A stretch of DNA of 64,000 bases, from positions 57,645 to 121,644 of the forward strand of contig DATJTI010000031.1 in the NCBI GenBank assembly GCA_035503615.1, read 5' to 3'. The notes under the pieces are model-generated. The model was given only the letters and a program-made list of their open reading frames with translations, ran no database searches and was not told the origin of the DNA. Of the stretch, positions 38,325-46,697 are shown piece by piece; within the stretch, counting starts at the first letter, position 1, and every line of letters begins with the position of its first letter. Origin of the DNA: AP-15 sp035503615. GTDB taxonomy: Bacteria; Pseudomonadota; Alphaproteobacteria; ATCC43930; CGMCC-115725. Both the position numbers and the translations under genes were made by a program.

Positions 38325-39283
38325 GACCCTCGCGACCCAGGTTGCGATGAGACAGATGTACCGTTATTGCCATTTCCGCGCAATATGGTTACTAAACCAT
38401 CGCGAGAGTTTTGCCCGGATATCAGCGGCTGTGGCAGCAGAGGGCTCACCTCGCTGTCGAGCGTGTAATCCCGCCGTTGCGGCGCGGCATGCGAATCGGG
38501 TGCCTGATCGTTGCCGCCGTCGGTGCCGTCGCCGCCATCGGCAACAGGAGCGGCGGGCGGATCGGCTGCAACACGCAGTGCCGCAGGGTTGCGGGGCTCG
38601 GCGAGACTGCGCAGACTGAGCGACAATTTGCCGATATCGGCCGCGACGGCGACGATTTCGCTCTGTTTCGGGGTGACTTCGAACGTCACATCGCGCGCCA
38701 GCAACGCATGGCCGTCCGGACTGTCGAGTCGCTGATCGACGGCGAGCACGCGCACGTCGCGCAGCACCGTTTCCGCCGCCTTGTGCTGATAAAAGCTGGT
38801 GCCCTTCTGCGGCACCGGCATCGTGACCAGGATATCGACCCGGTCACCGGGAAGGACGAAGCCCGAGATCCCCGAGGTCGCATCGACCGGGATCGAGACC
38901 GCGCGCATGCCGGGTTGCAGCACCGCGGCGAGAAAGCCGCGATCGCCGGGGCGGACCAGCTTGCCGGCGATGATCGGCTCGCCGGCCACGAACGGCTCGC
39001 GGGCGACCGAGCCGGTCAGCGATTTCTGCCGCGCGCTGCCGGCGACGACATAAGCCGGGCTGATCGCGGCCTGCGGCCAGGGCCGGAGCGCCAGATCGGC
39101 GGATTGCAGGATATGGCCGCGTGCGATCGCATGGCGGGCAACCAGGATCGACTTTTGCGGCGGCGGCGGTGGCGGTGCCGCCGCGACCACCGGGCGCTGC
39201 GCCAGCCACGAGCGCACCAGGATCGCGGTTCCGCCGGCGAGCATCAGGGCGATGGCGAACAGGATCAGGGTGCGGCCGCGCAT
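38321..39283 (-). CDS. cpaB: Flp pilus assembly protein CpaB/RcpC
   Basis: This 320-aa periplasmic protein is anchored by one N-terminal helix (LILFAIALMLAGGTAILV). It has an SAF/CpaB domain (ILVARHAIARGHILQSADLALRPWP), then RAVSIPVDATSGISGFVLPGDRVDILVTM and VTFEVTPKQSEIVAVAADIGKLSLSLRS. CpaB works with the secretin. It lies nine bases from cpaA and overlaps the secretin gene by four. Confidence 0.93.
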   Translation of the reverse strand: MRGRTLILFAIALMLAGGTAILVRSWLAQRPVVAAAPPPPPPQKSILVARHAIARGHILQSADLALRPWPQAAISPAYVVAGSARQKSLTGSVAREPFVAGEPIIAGKLVRPGDRGFLAAVLQPGMRAVSIPVDATSGISGFVLPGDRVDILVTMPVPQKGTSFYQHKAAETVLRDVRVLAVDQRLDSPDGHALLARDVTFEVTPKQSEIVAVAADIGKLSLSLRSLAEPRNPAALRVAADPPAAPVADGGDGTDGGNDQAPDSHAAPQRRDYTLDSEVSPLLPQPLISGQNSRDGLVTILRGNGNNGTSVSSQPGSRGS

Positions 39284-39292
39284 GCTCCATCC

Positions 39293-39799
39293 TCAGCCGA
39301 ATTGGGGCCCGAAGGTCACGATCAGCGCCGCCGCGGCGATCGCCATCCCGTATGGCACCGGCATGCCGCGCGCCATGCCGGAAGCCAGCGCCGCGGAGCT
39401 TCCATCGCGCCGCCCGCCGATCCAGGCCCCTAGCGGGGTCAGACAGGCGAGTGCCAGCACCCCGCCGAATAGGCCGGTCAGCAGCAAGAGCGCCGTCGTC
39501 TCGCTGGCACCGGCCCACAGGCTCGCGGCGGCAATCAGCTTGACGTCGCCGCCACCGACCAGGCCCCGGGCAAAGACCGCAGCACCGGCGAGAAACACGA
39601 TCGCCGCGACCGCCAGCGCCTCGATCCCGGCCAGAAGGCTCGCATCGGCCGCGGTGGCGGCGCACAGCGGCCACAGCGCGCACAACGCCACAACCACCGG
39701 ATTCGGGATCACCAGATGGCGGGCATCCTCGACCGCGGCCGCAGCCATCAAACCCGCGAAACAGAGCAACATGGCGAGGTGAAGGCCCGACATGATCAT
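39293..39799 (-). CDS. cpaA: prepilin peptidase CpaA/TadV
   Basis: This 168-aa A24-family aspartic membrane protease processes Flp-type prepilins. Both catalytic aspartates are in context: VEDARHLVIPN near residue 25, and GLVGGGDVKLIAA near residue 85. Five or six hydrophobic helices are evident. It is the first gene of the minus-strand tad operon, yet no Flp prepilin substrate gene is found beside it. Confidence 0.9.
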   Translation of the reverse strand: MIMSGLHLAMLLCFAGLMAAAAVEDARHLVIPNPVVVALCALWPLCAATAADASLLAGIEALAVAAIVFLAGAAVFARGLVGGGDVKLIAAASLWAGASETTALLLLTGLFGGVLALACLTPLGAWIGGRRDGSSAALASGMARGMPVPYGMAIAAAALIVTFGPQFG

Positions 39800-39885
39800 G
39801 CGTCGAGGGGCACTGCCGGCACCGCCCCCATCGCTGCGCCGCCCGCAGATCGGCTCCGCAGCGGCGCCGAGGTGCCGATATTTGT

Positions 39886-39941
39886 GGATCGACAGGTCGC
39901 GGATCGGCAGGTCGCGGATCGGCGGATCGTGGATCGGCGGG
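39886..39941. repeat. 15-bp intergenic tandem repeat upstream of cpaA
   Basis: Units of 15 bases start at 39886, 39901 and 39916, with a partial fourth at 39931. The consensus is GGATCGGCAGGTCGC with drift in the third copy. The surrounding gap between divergent cpaA and the MFS gene (39800-40180, 381 bases) must hold the promoters for both operons; apart from this repeat and an AT-rich patch around 40015-40030 nothing else was recognised there, and no pilin gene. Confidence 0.8.
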
Positions 39942-40180
39942 AAGGCGCCGGCCGACCGGACATGGCGGGCTCCAGCAGGTGATCAGTGCCGCCGCATGCT
40001 CCGCCCGAATGTCTAATGAGTGATTAACCCTCGCTCGGCCCGACCGAAGTTGAGGCGGCCGCCGCGCGGCTCGCTCGCCCGGCGGCGCGATCACCCGACC
40101 GACGTCTTGATTTCAGCGGGCTGCGCGAGGATCAGTGCGCGCTTCCGGAGCGCGGCAAGCCATTGGAGAAGGAGCGGGGG

Positions 40181-41476
40181 ATGAACAGCGAGCGCCGGTC
40201 GGGGCCACCGGGCGCGCGGTCGCGGCGCGGGGACGCCGCCACACCCGGGGCGGTGCGGGGCGACTGGCCACTGCTCGGCGGCGCGTTTGCCGCTTTTACC
40301 ATCAGCGCCGGAGTGATGCAGTCCTACCCGATCTTTCTGGTCGCGTTCATCCAGGATTTCGCCTGGAGCCGGGCCGAAACCTCGCTTGCCTATTCGGTCT
40401 CGCAGCTGGTGGCCGGCGCCAGTTCGCCGCTGGTCGGCGCCCTCGTCGACCGGCTGGGCCCGCTGCGCCTGCTGCTGCTCGGCAGCGTCCTGTTGATCCT
40501 CGGACTGATCGGCTGCGCCCACATGTCGTCACTGGCCGAGATCATCCTTTTTTATGGGGTGGTGATGACCGTCGGCGCCAATTGTCTGGGGCTGGTGGTG
40601 TTCGTGCCTGTGTTGTCGCGCCGGTTTGTGCGCCGTCGCGGGATGGCGATCTCGGTGGTGCAATCGGCCAACGGTTTCGCACGCGCCTGGTCGGCGCCGC
40701 TCGCCCAGCTGCTGATCGACTGGGTCGGCTGGCGCGACACCTACCTGTTCGAGGCCGGGCTGATGGGGGCGGCGGTGGTGCCCCTGGCGCTGCTGTTTCG
40801 CCGCGCCCTGGCTCCAATCGCGGCGGCGGCGCGCGACCGGCGACCGGCGGCCGATCCGGGGGAGCCTGCGGCGATGCCGCAACCGCCCGGCTGGACGCTG
40901 TCCGCGGCAGCGCGCACGCCGCATTTCTGGCTGCTGTTCGCGGTCTATTTGTTCACCGGGCTCGGCAGCTTCCTGGTCTCGCTGCACCAGCTCGCCTTTG
41001 CCGTCGACCGCGGGTTCGACAAGCTCTATGCGGCCGAGGTGCTCGGCATGGGCAGCTTTCTCGCGATCGGCGGCACGATCCTGACCGGTTCGCTATCCGA
41101 CTATATCGGCCGCGAATGGTCGGCGATCCTCGCCTATGGCGTGTCGATTTTCGGGGTCGGCTGCGCGCTGTTCATCACCAGCCCGCAGCAGGGTTGGCTG
41201 TTTTGGCTGTTTGCCTGTTGCTTCGGATTGACCTGGGGTGCGCGCGGGCCGGCGATCACGGCCAAGACTGCCGATCTGTTTCCGGGTCGCCAGCTCGGCA
41301 CGATCCTCGGGGTCATCACGATCGGCAGCGGCATCGGCGCCGCCATCGGCTCATGGGCGGCGGGCTGGATCTTCGACCTGTCGGGCAGCTACGAACTCGC
41401 CTTCAGCCTGTCGATCGCCTCCTATGGCTGCGGTGCCATCGCTTTCTGGGGGTTGCGCCGGCCGCCGGGGCGCTGA
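40181..41476 (+). CDS. MFS transporter, monocarboxylate/oxalate:formate-like
   Basis: This 431-aa protein has 12 predicted helices in two halves. The N-terminal half carries SYPIFLVAFIQDFAWSRAETSLAYSVSQL and the loop GALVDRLGPLRLLLLG. The second half has HFWLLFAVYLFTGLGSFLVSLHQLAF and LTGSLSDYIGREWSA. The WSR.E. pattern after helix 1 is typical of the monocarboxylate-porter-like MFS branch; the substrate is not predictable. The ATG at 40181 has AAGGAG at about 40168 plus GGGGG closer by; TTG 40163 is less likely. Confidence 0.88.
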   Translation: MNSERRSGPPGARSRRGDAATPGAVRGDWPLLGGAFAAFTISAGVMQSYPIFLVAFIQDFAWSRAETSLAYSVSQLVAGASSPLVGALVDRLGPLRLLLLGSVLLILGLIGCAHMSSLAEIILFYGVVMTVGANCLGLVVFVPVLSRRFVRRRGMAISVVQSANGFARAWSAPLAQLLIDWVGWRDTYLFEAGLMGAAVVPLALLFRRALAPIAAAARDRRPAADPGEPAAMPQPPGWTLSAAARTPHFWLLFAVYLFTGLGSFLVSLHQLAFAVDRGFDKLYAAEVLGMGSFLAIGGTILTGSLSDYIGREWSAILAYGVSIFGVGCALFITSPQQGWLFWLFACCFGLTWGARGPAITAKTADLFPGRQLGTILGVITIGSGIGAAIGSWAAGWIFDLSGSYELAFSLSIASYGCGAIAFWGLRRPPGR

Positions 41477-41527
41477 GCCGAGTGGGCGAAATCATGCTGG
41501 TCCCATCTCTTGGCCTGCGCGGCTCGG

Positions 41528-41630
41528 TCGCTGCGAGGACGGCCGCTGCGAGGACGGTCGCTGCAGGACGGCCAAAGAGCTGGCGAGGGCCCCCGGGCGC
41601 GCCGGTTAGGGCCTCGGGCGCGCCGGTTAG
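41528..41630. repeat. two intergenic tandem duplications
   Basis: At 41528-41571 a 15-base unit (about GTCGCTGCGAGGACG) occurs three times, the last copy one base shorter. At 41594-41609 and 41615-41630 the 16-base sequence CGGGCGCGCCGGTTAG is repeated with a 5-base spacer; its second copy ends at the stop of the unknown minus-strand gene. The 150-base gap after the MFS gene consists largely of these repeats. Confidence 0.8.
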
Positions 41631-42253
41631 CGGCGATCGAGCCAGCCCCGCCGCGAGCGGCCGATATAGGTCTCCAGCACCTTGAGCTGCCGGGATTGCT
41701 CGGCGTCGAGGTTCTTGCGGATGCGCAGCGCATCATAGGTTTGCGTCACCCGCTCCTTCAGAACGATCAGAATGTCGCTCAGGCTGTTGGCCGAAGTCGA
41801 GATGTTCAGATCGGGCACCTCGGCGACGAAATGCCGGTTGCCGAGCGATTCGACAAAGACCGGGATCGGCTGGTTCAGTTCGTAGCTGCCCAGCGAGTCG
41901 ATCGTCAGCTCGACTTTCGCAATTGCCGGCGGCGCCTTGGCGCGCGGCGGCGATGGCGGCACCGTTACTGGTCGCCCCGGCGGGTCAGGGGTCGCCGTGA
42001 TCCGTTCGACCGCGAGCCCGCGGCCGATCCGGACCCAGATCAGCGGTCGCGAGAAGGTGCGCACGGCCCGCGCCGGCACCGCGCGATCAAGGCTGACGAT
42101 CGTTGCCGCGGAGGGTCCGGAGCGGGTCGCCGACAGATCCCGGCTTGCGGCGTCGACGCCCGTGATCCGGGCGACCGGATGCGATCGCGACGAAGTCAGC
42201 GCGCAGGCGGTGGGGACGCGCGTCCGGAAGATATCGGGCCGGTTGCCGCTCAT
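41627..42253 (-). CDS. unknown protein with HicB-like C-terminal region
   Basis: I cannot name this 208-aa protein. Residues 1-110 are low in recognisable features and end in a proline-rich linker (PPGRPVTVPPSPPRAKAPP). Residues 113-165 (ELNQPIPVFVESLGNRHFVAEVPDLNISTSANSLSDILIVLKE) follow the beta-beta-beta-alpha pattern of HicB-type antitoxin and related proteins. A helical end with QSRQLKVLETYIGRSRRGW follows. The start ATG overlaps the stop of the next upstream gene (42250-42253), so the two form a coupled pair. No HicA-like toxin is adjacent. Confidence 0.6.
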   Translation of the reverse strand: MSGNRPDIFRTRVPTACALTSSRSHPVARITGVDAASRDLSATRSGPSAATIVSLDRAVPARAVRTFSRPLIWVRIGRGLAVERITATPDPPGRPVTVPPSPPRAKAPPAIAKVELTIDSLGSYELNQPIPVFVESLGNRHFVAEVPDLNISTSANSLSDILIVLKERVTQTYDALRIRKNLDAEQSRQLKVLETYIGRSRRGWLDRR

Positions 42254-42483
42254 GATGCAGGCTTGGCCGCATTCGCCCTGACATCGGTGATCAGCGTCGA
42301 TTTCATGTTGTAGACTGGCTCCCCGTCCGCCGTCGGGTGGGCGTCGTCACGGAACACCGCGATCACCACCGATTTGACCCGCATGACGGTGCCGTCGGCG
42401 AGGCGGTATTCACTCCATCGTTCCTTGGCATCGATGACTTCGACCTCGGTGGTGTTCTGAAAATCGTCCCGGGTCTCGCTCAA
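42250..42483 (-). CDS. small unknown beta-rich protein, coupled to the gene at 41627
   Basis: This 77-aa protein has the core RWSEYRLADGTVMRVKSVVIAVFRDD and GEPVYNMKSTLITDVRA. The pattern of a DG turn between strands, then a short acidic loop and an NP/EPVY segment, recurs in small proteins of unknown function in bacteria and archaea (from memory). AGAGAACC precedes the ATG. It is the first gene of a two-gene unit with 41627, linked by ATGA. Confidence 0.65.
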   Translation of the reverse strand: MSETRDDFQNTTEVEVIDAKERWSEYRLADGTVMRVKSVVIAVFRDDAHPTADGEPVYNMKSTLITDVRANAAKPAS

Positions 42484-42496
42484 CGGTTCTCTCCAA

Positions 42497-42532
42497 CAGC
42501 ATCGTGTCGCGCATCAGCATCGTGTCGCGCAT
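42497..42532. repeat. perfect 18-bp tandem duplication
   Basis: CAGCATCGTGTCGCGCAT occurs at 42497-42514 and again at 42515-42532 with no spacer. It lies in the divergent gap (42484-42718) upstream of the small gene at 42250-42483, just beyond its ribosome-binding site, so it alters the distance between promoter and start. Confidence 0.85.
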
Positions 42533-42718
42533 CCCGTCGCCCCCGCCCCGCGGACCGCGCGCTGCGGCGAGTTTCGGCTCGTTTCCTTGACGAACGGTTG
42601 ACGGCGTCGCGGGCGCACTGCCGGCCGGGGATGATCGCTATTCGAGACCCGGTTAATCCTCCATCAACCAGCTCGCGGCTAAGTTCGCCCGGTCGCGTCC
42701 GCCTTCGATGGTGACCAG

Positions 42719-43156
42719 ATGTGGAACATCACCTCGCACGACGTCCAGCAAGCGAAGGGCCGGCTGCAGGTCCGCCGGGCCAAACTCGAGACCCGATATG
42801 CCGAGGAGACAAAGGCGCTGGACGCTGAATTCGCGGCGATCGAAACGCTCGAACGCGTCGCTGAGGAATTCGCCCGGAAACACGGCGGCGACGAAGCACC
42901 TGGCGCGGCCGAACCGACGCAGCCGACCAAACCGATGCAGCCGACCGAGCCGTTCGATCACCTCGATGACAGTGAGCCGGACGCAGCCGGCTCGGGACTG
43001 TCGGCCACGGGGCGGGCGGCCGAAGGCGAACGTCGCGACGGTGGCGACAACGCGAGCAGCCTCGATATCCTGAAGCCCGGATCGCGCTGGCGCATGTATC
43101 GCGCCATGCGTCAGGGCGACGGCGACGGCATGACCGCCGAAACGCCGACCGAATGA
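42719..43156 (+). CDS. unknown protein with N-terminal coiled coil
   Basis: I do not recognise this 145-aa protein. The N-terminal 55 residues form a likely coiled coil (KGRLQVRRAKLETRYAEET, then LDAEFAAIETLERVAEEFARKH). A low-complexity middle contains a duplicated QPT(K/E)P motif (TQPTKPMQPTEP), and a short conserved-looking end has SSLDILKPGSRWRMYRAMRQ. ATG 42719 lies 235 bases from the divergent small gene at 42483. An opposing open frame covers the same bases, but this strand reads more like protein. Confidence 0.5.
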   Translation: MWNITSHDVQQAKGRLQVRRAKLETRYAEETKALDAEFAAIETLERVAEEFARKHGGDEAPGAAEPTQPTKPMQPTEPFDHLDDSEPDAAGSGLSATGRAAEGERRDGGDNASSLDILKPGSRWRMYRAMRQGDGDGMTAETPTE

Positions 43157-43336
43157 GTGGCCAAAGGCACGGCCAATGCTCGTTCTCGACCTTGCCGCGG
43201 GACAATCCGCGCCGATCGGTTGCAGCCAGCCTGCGAAGACGGGATTGCGGGGCCGGCGCCGGTCTGCCGCCATCAGGCCGGTTTGTCGCGGCCTGGAACT
43301 GTCCCGCGGCACCGGCGTGACTTGCAGGCGGCGGCG

Positions 43337-44428
43337 CTACACGGCCCCAAAATCGATCAGCTGGCGTACCGGCGCACCGGATTTGAGTGCGGCAAAACCG
43401 TCATTGATCTGATCAAGGCGCAATCTGCCGGAAATCAGGTGGTCGAGCTTCAGCCGGCCCTGGCGCCATAGCGACAACAACCGCGGCATGTCGACCCGGA
43501 AGCGATTGCCGCCCATCGAGGTGCCCTGCAGCTTGCGGTCGCGCAGAAAGGAATAGCCGTGCAGCTCGATCTTCACTCCGAGCGGGACCATGCCGATGAT
43601 CGTCGCCACACCGCCGCCACGCAGCATCTCGAAGGCCTGCTCGGCGGTGCGCTTGGTGCCGAGCGCCTCGAATGAGTACTGCACGCCGCCGCCGGTCATC
43701 TCCATGACCTGTTTCACCGGATCGGCGTTGCTCGCATTGAGCGTATCGGTCGCGCCGAGCTCGCGCGCCAGATCGAGCTTGGCCGGCACGGTGTCGATGG
43801 CGATGATCCGCTCGGCTCCGGCAAGGGCTGCTCCATTGACCGCCGACAGTCCGACCCCGCCGCAGCCGATGATAGCGACCGTGGCGCCGGGCTCGACCTT
43901 GGCGGCGTTGAACACCGCGCCGACCCCGGTCATGACCCCGCATCCGACGAGAGCGGCGCGGTCGAGCGGGATGTCGGGGTCGATCTTCACGACCGCGTTT
44001 TCGTGCACCAGCATCTGTTCGGCGAAGGACGACAGGTTGGTGAATTGGTGGACCACCTCGCCGCCCTTCCAGCTCAGCCGGCGCGCAGTGCCGGGCGGCA
44101 GCTTGACCTCGGTATTCTCGCACAAATTGGGATGTCCGGTCAGGCATTGCGGGCAGGTGCCGCAGAACACCGACAGGCAGGTGACGACATGGTCGCCGGG
44201 TTTGACATAGCTGACACCGTCGCCAACCGCCTCGACGATCGCCGCCGATTCATGCCCGAGCACGCACGGCGTCGGGTGCGGGTAGAGGCCCTCGATGAAA
44301 TGCAGATCGCTATGGCACAGCCCGGCGAACGCGGTGCGCAGCAGCACCTCGCGGCTGCCCGGCCTGGCGAGCACTACTTCCTCGATCGTCAAGGGCTGGT
44401 TTGCGGCATGCAGCACGGCGGCTTTCAT
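43337..44428 (-). CDS. zinc-dependent alcohol dehydrogenase (class III-like)
   Basis: This 363-aa MDR-superfamily enzyme oxidises alcohols with NAD(P). Catalytic zinc ligands are in GLCHSDLHFIEG and LGHESAA. The structural zinc site is CGTCPQCLTGHPNLC. The dinucleotide fold is VAIIGCGGVGLSAVNGAALAGAERIIAID. The start at 44428 (MKAAVLHAANQPL) has GGGAGAA upstream; the frame is open another 40 codons, but that extension is generated by an 18-base tandem repeat. It is followed 144 bases upstream on the same strand by the SMP-30-like gene. Confidence 0.92.
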   Translation of the reverse strand: MKAAVLHAANQPLTIEEVVLARPGSREVLLRTAFAGLCHSDLHFIEGLYPHPTPCVLGHESAAIVEAVGDGVSYVKPGDHVVTCLSVFCGTCPQCLTGHPNLCENTEVKLPPGTARRLSWKGGEVVHQFTNLSSFAEQMLVHENAVVKIDPDIPLDRAALVGCGVMTGVGAVFNAAKVEPGATVAIIGCGGVGLSAVNGAALAGAERIIAIDTVPAKLDLARELGATDTLNASNADPVKQVMEMTGGGVQYSFEALGTKRTAEQAFEMLRGGGVATIIGMVPLGVKIELHGYSFLRDRKLQGTSMGGNRFRVDMPRLLSLWRQGRLKLDHLISGRLRLDQINDGFAALKSGAPVRQLIDFGAV

Positions 44429-44442
44429 CGGTGTTCTCCCTG

Positions 44443-44478
44443 GCTTCGCCTCGAACTTGGGCTTCGCCTCAAACTTGG
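44443..44478. repeat. 18-bp tandem duplication in the leader of the alcohol dehydrogenase gene
   Basis: GCTTCGCCTCGAACTTGG at 44443-44460 is followed directly by GCTTCGCCTCAAACTTGG at 44461-44478, with one mismatch. It lies 15 bases upstream of the dehydrogenase start on the minus strand and would encode KFEAKP twice if translated. Confidence 0.85.
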
Positions 44479-44572
44479 TCTCGACGTGAGGAGCGTAGCC
44501 GATCAGCGCGGACCCGAACGGGAGTTGCGAGTTGCGGCCCAAGCGCATCCCCCGCGGCCTTCGTGCCGGTCT

Positions 44573-45487
44573 TCATGCCATGAAATTGAGGCGCAGACCC
44601 GGCTCCGGCCACTCCATCCGCGCCAGCTGGCCGGTGCCGGAGAGCGTGATATACGCGGTCTTCATGTCGCTACCGCCAAAGCAGATGTTGGTCGGGTAGA
44701 CGTCGGGCATCTTGACCTGGCGCACGACCCGCCCATCGGGCGCGATGACGGTGATGTGCCCGGTGATCAGCGTCGCGACACAGATATTGCCGGAGGCTTC
44801 GACCGCCAGACTGTCGAAACGCTGAAATCCCGGCAGCCCGCAGACGAGCCGCCCGCCATAGGGCGCCGGGAACGGCTCCTGCCGCAGCACGCCCGGCGAG
44901 ACGATGTCGAACGCGAACAAGCGGGAGGATTCGGTGTCGGCGACATAGACCGTGCGCTCGTCGGGTGACAACCCGACGCCGTTCGGCGTCAGCATCGGAT
45001 ACGCCAGCTCGGCGATCTTCGAGCCGTCGGGCAGGGCGTAGTAGAGCCCGCCATGGTCGCGCTGATGCGCATAGCGCTTGCCGAGATCGGTGAAGTAGAA
45101 CCCGCCCTGGCGATCGAACACGATGTCGTTCGGGGCCGAGAGCTTGTGGCCGCCGCATTCGCTGTACAGCACGCGGGTGTCGCCGCTCTTCGGATCGATC
45201 CGCTGGATCATGCCGGTGCGGTAGTCCTTGGCCGGCCCGGTCGACAGAAACCCGCCCTGTGCATATTCATTGCCGCCATTGTTGCAGACATAAAGCGCAC
45301 CGTCGGGGCCGGTAGCGAGGCCGTTCGGGCCGCCGCCGGCACTGCCGACCGGTGATTTGCCGCCATCCGCAGCGACCCGGGTGACGGCACTGCCGGCAAT
45401 CTCGCCCAGGATGACCGAACCGTCGGCCATCGCCACCGGTCCCTCGGGAAACCGCAACCCGTCGGCGACAATGCGGATCTCGGCCAT
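44573..45487 (-). CDS. SMP-30/gluconolactonase/LRE family protein
   Basis: This 304-aa six-bladed beta-propeller is related to calcium-dependent lactonases. Family pattern: GLRFPEGPVAMADGSVILGEI with the metal-ligand Glu near the start, GGPNGLATGPDGALYVCNNGG, KLSAPNDIVFDRQGGFYFTD, TPNGVGLSPDERTVYVADTESSRLFAFDI and GLPGFQRFDSLAVEASGNICV. The Glu, Asn and Asp metal ligands are all present. It probably hydrolyses a sugar lactone or related ester. On the minus strand its own start lies next to the divergent hydrogenase-like operon. Confidence 0.9.
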   Translation of the reverse strand: MAEIRIVADGLRFPEGPVAMADGSVILGEIAGSAVTRVAADGGKSPVGSAGGGPNGLATGPDGALYVCNNGGNEYAQGGFLSTGPAKDYRTGMIQRIDPKSGDTRVLYSECGGHKLSAPNDIVFDRQGGFYFTDLGKRYAHQRDHGGLYYALPDGSKIAELAYPMLTPNGVGLSPDERTVYVADTESSRLFAFDIVSPGVLRQEPFPAPYGGRLVCGLPGFQRFDSLAVEASGNICVATLITGHITVIAPDGRVVRQVKMPDVYPTNICFGGSDMKTAYITLSGTGQLARMEWPEPGLRLNFMA

Positions 45488-45585
45488 CCTTACCCCTCCT
45501 TCAGCCCGTTGGCGGCGCGCAGCGGCGATTGTGTCGTCGGCTCGCGGCCGGCGTCAAGCGCAGGCGAGACGCGGCGCGTTCGCGG

Positions 45586-45614
45586 TTGACAGCCGGAAAC
45601 CGGCATCGTTATCT
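45586..45614 (+). promoter_or_regulatory. candidate sigma70-type promoter of the hydrogenase-4-like operon
   Basis: A consensus -35 box TTGACA at 45586-45591 is followed after exactly 17 bases by TTATCT (45609-45614). It faces the operon starting at 45750, about 135 bases downstream, in the 262-base gap divergent from the SMP-30-like gene. Nothing else clear was seen in the gap. Confidence 0.5.
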
Positions 45615-45749
45615 GCGGTCGGGCGATGGGGTTCGCCCTGTAACCGCCCCGACGGCTGATGACCCCTGGCACGATCTCCGATTGGGTCGGGAGGGGTTGA
45701 TGATTGGATTGCGAAACCGGTGCGTCGCCGGAGCGGATTGCCACGCCGG

Positions 45750-46694
45750 ATGAGTGCGCGCGACATCCTGCTGCAGATCGCGCAGGTCGTCTGCGTGCTC
45801 GCCCTGGCCCCGTTGCTGCAGGGCGCCATCGTGCAATTCGAGGAGCGGGTGCAACGGGCGCAGGGCCCCGGTCTGTTCCAGCCCTACCGCGATCTGTGGA
45901 AGTTGTTTCAAAAGCAGATTGTGGTGCCGCAAACCGCGTCCTGGATCTATTGGGTGACGCCGATCATCGCCTTCACGGCGATGATGACGGTCCCGATCCT
46001 GATCCCGGTGCTGACTGATTTCCCGCTGCCGCTGTCCGATATGGGCGACATCCTCGGCGGCGGTCTGATCCTGACCTTGGGCTCGTTCATGATCCTGCTG
46101 GCCGGGCTCGACAGCGGCAGCGCCTATGGCGGGATCGGTTCAAGCCGCGCGGTCATGCTGGCGATCTTGGCCGAGCCGACCCTGATCCTGGTGTTTGTCG
46201 GGATCACGCTGTTGGCCAAATCGATGATCCCGTTTGTCGTCAACCACCTGCTGGTCGGCAGCCAAGCGGCCTATTGGGCGCCGGCGCATCTCTTTGTGGT
46301 CGCGGCGTTCTTCATCCTGCTGCTGGTCGAAACCGACCGGCTGCCGATCCATTCGAGCACGCATATCGAAATCTACATGATCGAGGAGGCTCGCATTCTC
46401 GAATATTCCGGCCCATTGCTGGCATTGCTCAAATGGGCGTCGATGATGAAGCAGTTCATTCTCTACACGATCTTCTGCAACGTCCTGGTGCTGCCATGGG
46501 GCCTGTCGCATCAGGGCAGCGCACTTGGTACGGCGGCGGCGCTGGTCGCGGTTCTGGGAAAGTTTCTGCTGGTGGCGTTGGTGGTCGTGCTGGTCGAGAC
46601 CGCGCAATCGCGGCTGCGCTTCTACCGCTATCAGGAGCCGCTCGCCGCCTCGTTTCTGCTCGCCGTGCTCGCGATCATCGGCAGCCAGCTCTAG
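45750..46694 (+). CDS. hyfC: hydrogenase-4/Ehr membrane subunit, NuoH/HyfC-like
   Basis: This 314-aa NuoH-related membrane protein has about eight helices. It carries the HyfC/HycD pattern QGPGLFQPYRDLWKLFQKQ near residue 40, ETDRLPIHSSTHIEIYMIEEARILEYSGP (the acidic loop equivalent to that of NuoH) and LLALLKWASMMKQFILY. It would link the soluble redox arm to the ion-translocating subunits. ATG 45750 was chosen because it places the first helix at the usual distance; the frame is open ten codons upstream. Three bases separate it from hyfE. Confidence 0.9.
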   Translation: MSARDILLQIAQVVCVLALAPLLQGAIVQFEERVQRAQGPGLFQPYRDLWKLFQKQIVVPQTASWIYWVTPIIAFTAMMTVPILIPVLTDFPLPLSDMGDILGGGLILTLGSFMILLAGLDSGSAYGGIGSSRAVMLAILAEPTLILVFVGITLLAKSMIPFVVNHLLVGSQAAYWAPAHLFVVAAFFILLLVETDRLPIHSSTHIEIYMIEEARILEYSGPLLALLKWASMMKQFILYTIFCNVLVLPWGLSHQGSALGTAAALVAVLGKFLLVALVVVLVETAQSRLRFYRYQEPLAASFLLAVLAIIGSQL

Positions 46695-46697
46695 GCC

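Noticed and set aside
42653..43312. A 219-codon minus-strand frame opposite the coiled-coil gene
   Set aside because: It has several Arg/Gly runs and no motif; the plus-strand frame shows a regular heptad-like helix and better amino-acid balance.
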